Part shown: piece by piece, positions 59,762-64,000 of the stretch
Layout of the letters: every line of letters begins with the position of its first letter
Position numbering within the stretch: position 1 is the stretch's first letter
DNA from: Motacilla alba alba
Taxonomy: Eukaryota > Chordata > Aves > Passeriformes > Motacillidae
DNA length: 64,000 bases
Direction: 5' to 3'
NCBI RefSeq assembly: GCF_015832195.1
Contig: NC_052020.1
Span: forward strand, 930,001 to 994,000
Program-made: the position numbers and the translations under genes
Notes under the pieces: generated by a model
Databases searched by the model: none
Told to the model about the DNA's origin: nothing
The model's input: the letters and a program-made list of their open reading frames with translations, nothing else

Positions 59762-62700
59762 GTCAGATTTCTCTGTAAATGTTCTGCAGGACATACTTTC
59801 ACACAATTCTGATTCCAACTGCTTCCTCTCCCCAGGAGACAAAACTTTGTTTCTGTCAGTGAAGTGCCTGCCGAACAGGACCAGGAGTGCTAGGGCTGGA
59901 TCTGCTTGGAATAGGTGAGCCTTCCCAGGACAGGCAGGAGTGACAGCAGGTTGGTGGTGGGGCCATGCAGGATGTTTCTGCCTTTCTCTGTAGGGAACAA
60001 ATGCCTCTCCAATGTATGCCAAGTCACAGCTCCTCTGGAGAAGGGTTGAGGAATTACACTGCTTGCTCAGGTCTGTCCCTGGTGTCTGATTCCAGGTTCC
60101 TCAATGTGTTTACTTGGCATTTCTTTCAGTAGACTCTTTTGCTAATGTGCTGTTACTGACACAGATACTAAAATAGGAACCAGTCTGCTCAAGAAAATCT
60201 CACTTAAAATTTAGTCCCCTTTTGCAAAGTATCTAACCCTCGGATCTGTCCTGGTTTGTGCATTATGGACTGAACGCATAATCATGCAGCCACTTGTGTA
60301 TCTTTTAAGCCTGATTACTTCTGTGATTTATGTTATTTTGTAAGCTCCCACGTGGAAGCAGGGAGGTATTCCTTGATTTAGGTGCTATTCAGCAATTAGA
60401 TGCATAATGCACCCCATCCTCCTTGATGCCATTGCATTCAGTGAGATTATTTGTATCATATGGTACCAAAATTCATGAACAATGAATTCAATCTCTTGGC
60501 TTCCATAAACAGAGTAATTATTCATCACAGATTGGATATACACATGGAAAAAAAGTTTAAAATCCAGTGAACTGTATGTATTGTGACAACTATCTGGAAT
60601 ATTTATTAGGCAAGTTACAAATTCTGTCATCTTATTATTCCTTTTAACATCGAGAATACATTAAATAACCAAATTAATTTCTTTCTGAAGGGAGTTCTGT
60701 GCAAATCACAAGACAGTTGTAGACTTTTTGTCTTAGATGGAAGATGAGTTTCATTTGTAATCAGCTGACTTCTGTAAATTTTGATTTTATTTTTTTTAAA
60801 GGGCTGTAAAATACTTTTCCTTGAAACAGTTGTGTCCGTGGTGAGATTTGAGATATTTGATGTTTTTCTAGTTTAGCTTTTAAGACTTAAATTACTTTTT
60901 TTTTCCTTCTTTTATTGCAATTGATAGCTTTATATCCTAACACCTTCCCTGTATTCCTCTTGCAATTTTGTATTTGCAGTGTTTTTTCTCAAACTAGTAC
61001 TTTGCTCTTTTTTGATTGTCTTCAAGTGCTTTTGGCAGTGAGCAAATTTGGATAGTTTTTCCGTGTTCTGTATAAAAGCTAGTTTTTAAATGTTACTGAT
61101 GACTGTGTAGGGTTCAGAGCCAGCTCTGTGTCTTGCCAAATCCTTAAAGCTATCATCCCCCTACAGGCTGCTGCTGTGACTATCCAGCATTGCTCGTGGG
61201 AGGATTCTCTTGCAGCTTGGTGATGGGAGATAGTGTTATCTGTCGTTTCATTTCCCCTGTCCCAGGGGTATCCTGAAATACCAGCTTGAAAACCAAAGTT
61301 TCTACAATGAATTTGCCATCAGAAATATGTTAATATTTATGAATGTTCAAAGGGGCTTGTTACTGAAGAGTAGATCTTGGTCTTCAGATTTATGAGGAAA
61401 GGGTATTCTTGTCCATGGAGAGTTGCAGAAAGAGTTTTAGGTCTTTTATGCCAGTTTTTTGGCTTTATGGCTTATGGCTCTTGTAAGTGGTTAGCCTGAA
61501 GAAAGTTATTTTTATAGTTTCAAGTGCAAATATCTAGACTTAATCACTGCAGGTTTGGGGTTTGTGCTTTTTAACTGTGCCACACAACAGACTGAGGTGT
61601 ACTGTTAATATATTTGTCTTTATAGTGTGCTTCATTTGATCCATCCATAAGAAGCATGGGACAATATTTTGCTGAGTAAAATTAAAAGGAGATGAGACAA
61701 ACTTCGATCAGGATTAATTGGAACAAATTTCTTTCTGTGTTGGGGCAAGGAGAAAGACCAGATGATCTCTCAAAATCCATTTAGTGCTGCAGTCTGATGG
61801 TATATTTGTCAAACTGTTTTTGGTCTCCTAGCATAAGAGCACTAAGGTGAAGTTCATAAACATTCATTGCTTCATCAGCATGTGGATTTTCAGGCAGGGA
61901 TTTCATATTGAGAGAAACCTCTTACAGTTCTGGCCAGCCTTAAAAACATTTCAGAAGCTGTTGTTCCTGTTACAGGGAAGGTGGCAGGGTTGCAACCAGC
62001 AGTAGAAACTTCTCTCTGTATTTGGTAGGTTTATTTTCATTCTACTGTAAATAATTTCTGACCTCAACATTTTGTGAGGCCTGGAAAAATGTGAAAAAAT
62101 TAGATTCTCTGAAAGCCCTTAATAGTCCTGTGAATGTTCTTCTGCCAACAGGCAGAGCTAGAGATACCTTTAGCATCTCTCATGTTGTAATGTTCAAAGT
62201 ATTTGGTCACCATTGACTGTGTCCACATGAAAAAATGTTTTTGAGATGTACTTTTAAACAGAGATCCCTGTTTATGAAAGAAAAACCATCAGGCTCTGCA
62301 ATCTGTTTGACTTATGTATGGAGAATTCACATAAAAAGGCTCACAGCTTGTTCTTTGCATAACAGCCTGTGGTGCCTAAGATCACCAGATTCCTTCACAT
62401 TAATGCTTCCTCATTTACCATCTGCAAACAAGAAATTGCAGAGCTCAATTTCTTTATCAAACTGTTGCTGTTGGAAGACCTGTGACACAGAACAGCTAAA
62501 GCTTGATTGGTACTTATTAACTGTTGTTACATAGATTTTAAGTGGAAGTGTTTTAGAACTTTACTTAGTCACTGGTAGGCAGAGTTTCACAATGAAACAG
62601 ACTCCATCCCATTATTTCACAACTGGTGAGCCCCTTTGTTCAACTGGATGCTGTAGTGTTTAGTCCCTGCAGGTCAGTGAAAATCAGGAGGCTTCTACTC

Positions 62701-63045
62701 AATGACCTAAGCAAGGACTAAGGAGTCAAGCTTTGGACATGTGTTTCAAAAACCTTGACCTTACAGTGTCAGAAACATGCACTTAGTTTCTTGGCAGGGT
62801 TTCATTTTATCTAGGAAATGGAAAAAATATTGTTATTAAAATCAGATTCTGTAAAATTTTGAGTGGATGTTGCAAGCTCACAGAAGGGCCAAATCAGTCA
62901 CATCCCAGTTCCTGTATTGCTCTCAAACCACCTACTCAGTGTTGTAATTTTTTCTGTGTCTGCCTGTTTGTTTTATCAGAAGATGGGTGTACATCACAAG
63001 AGATGAATGTGTCCTCTCCAAGGCAGATGTGAGCTCTGTCTCAGA

Positions 63046-63180
63046 GTCACAGCGTGTCTGAGGTGAGAAGTGACCCCTGAAGACCTTCTGGTCCCACCCA
63101 CCTGCCCAAACTGGGTCAGCTAGAACAAGTCACCCAAGACCATGTCCAGTTAGGTTTCAAGACCTCCAACCTCAGTCATA
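63046..63180 (-). mobile_element. CR1 LINE 3' fragment, minus strand
   Basis: The plus strand shows the inverted CR1 end: AGTCACAGCGTGTCTGAGG, GTGACCCCTGAAGACCTTCT, GGTCCCACCCACCTGCCCAA, and GGTCAGCTAGAACAAGTCAC. It corresponds to the last 130-150 bp of CR1 and is fairly diverged. Confidence 0.85.
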
Positions 63181-64000
63181 CCTTTCTTACACTAGTTAAA
63201 AGCGTTGAAGGTGACTGAAAATTTAAGGCAGAAATACAAGTTTAAAACTTAGAAAAGTGTTGACTGCATTTTGGCATGTAAACATAATCACTTTTGATTT
63301 ATGAGCCCAGCAGAGCCTCACTGACTGTATTTATTTAATTCAGATGCTGAATAGCTCTCACCAAAGCTGCTCTTGTCATCTTAATTCATAGAATTATTTC
63401 TGATGGCCAGATGCTAAGGAGTTGTAAAAGTGCCTTCTCTTCAACAATTAAAAGGATTGAGCTCCAGAGCAACCTCTCATATGACTAAAAGACTGTGGTT
63501 ATTAAAAAGCAGATTCAAAGGGGATAGTTAGTATTATTTTAAGAATGCTGTATTGGCACTGAACTGCAGTTGCAGGACAGCAGACCTGAGGTTACTGTTT
63601 GGTACCACGGGGGGCTTGGTACCATGGCCCAAGAAGCTCAGCCAAGCTGTTCCTGATACCATGGCCCAAGATGCTGAGCCAAGCTGCTCCCAGAGCTGGA
63701 AGTGACACATCTGCACGGTGCTCCACGTGCTGGGAGCTGCCGTGGCTCTGTCCTGGGAGGCCCTGGTGCCCTGTCCTCACAGGATGTCTTCACTTGCTGA
63801 GTGGCAAATCCCAGTCATGTATGCCTGATAACACTGAGATCATGGATTTTTTAGCCTTTCAGACAGAGAGGTTTTAATGGTGGTGGGTCATGCAGTAGTG
63901 ACACACAAAGTGTTCATGAGGAGGATGAAATGATGGGATTTTACTGAAGGGAATGACAGGATTTCAGTGAAAAACCTTCCAAGAGGTGTTCTCTGCTTCT
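63181..64000 (+). other. Downstream intron, end of window
   Basis: Non-coding intron continuing past the window. It contains the small tandem repeat at 63601-63692; nothing else recognised. Confidence 0.6.
63601..63692 (+). repeat. 37-bp tandem repeat, two copies plus a partial
   Basis: TACCATGGCCCAAGAAGCTC-AGCCAAGCTGTTCC is repeated 37 bp later as TACCATGGCCCAAGATGCTG-AGCCAAGCTGCTCC. A partial GGTACCACGG precedes the first copy. It produces short alanine/serine/tryptophan-rich frames that are not genes. Confidence 0.8.

Larger units (their letters stand above)
52441..63042 (+). other. Downstream intron, middle part
   Basis: Non-coding intron. Contains a CTCF-like site at 52532-52544, a diverged tandem duplication at 55973-56034, a TTGG microsatellite at 56757-56779 and an A17 run at 59745-59761. 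No gene, CR1 or LTR was recognised in this 10.6 kb. Confidence 0.6.

Noticed and set aside
59636..60022. 128-codon minus-strand frame
   Set aside because: Contains a run of Phe from the poly-A tract and no recognisable domain; no supporting splice sites examined.
1..64000. CRISPR array, tRNA, rRNA or prokaryotic operon
   Set aside because: No spaced direct repeats of CRISPR type, no recognisable structural RNA, and the exon/intron layout is clearly vertebrate.

Overview
The window looks like bird nuclear DNA. It is AT-rich and intron-dominated, with a handful of CR1 LINE 3' ends, LTR fragments of avian endogenous-retrovirus type, and one vertebrate glycosyltransferase gene. I see no bacterial-type gene organisation and no recognisable tRNA, rRNA or CRISPR. 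The CR1 pieces and a short LTR whose end reads TGTGGGAATC favour a bird, perhaps a songbird; the species cannot be fixed from the sequence alone.

The only well supported gene is on the plus strand: two consecutive internal coding exons (35062-35254 and 46508-46674) of a polypeptide N-acetylgalactosaminyltransferase. The best match to my knowledge of the family is GALNT18, of the Y subfamily with GALNT8, GALNT9 and GALNT17. Both exons have clean splice sites and compatible phases, and together they encode the end of the stem region and the first part of the GT-A catalytic domain. The rest of the window is intron: about 35 kb upstream (the 5' end of that intron is outside), 11,253 bp between the exons, and more than 17 kb downstream.

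Layout. 1-35061: upstream intron, with CR1 pieces near 10.85-11.1 kb (minus) and 18.6-18.8 kb (plus), a MIR-like fragment near 22.36 kb, an unidentified protein-like ORF at 22.6-23.0 kb, and a minus-strand LTR with a tRNA-Lys-like primer binding site near 29.4-29.9 kb. 35062-35254: first exon. 35276-35787: a 13-copy minisatellite starting about 20 bp past the splice donor. 41.7-42.0 kb: a consensus RFX X-box followed by a CpG cluster inside the intron. 43.8-44.4 kb: a minus-strand LTR next to an internally deleted CR1. 46508-46674: second exon. 46675-64000: downstream intron, with a long T/G then pyrimidine-rich strand-biased tract at 51.7-52.4 kb, a CTCF-like site, and a CR1 piece near 63.1 kb.

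Most open reading frames outside the two exons are chance or low-complexity frames. The most interesting items are the higher-order minisatellite that lays periodic acceptor-like sites beside a real donor, the X-box/CpG element, the unidentified ORF at 22.6-23.0 kb, and the LTR with its Lys-type primer site. No previously undescribed multi-gene system is evident.
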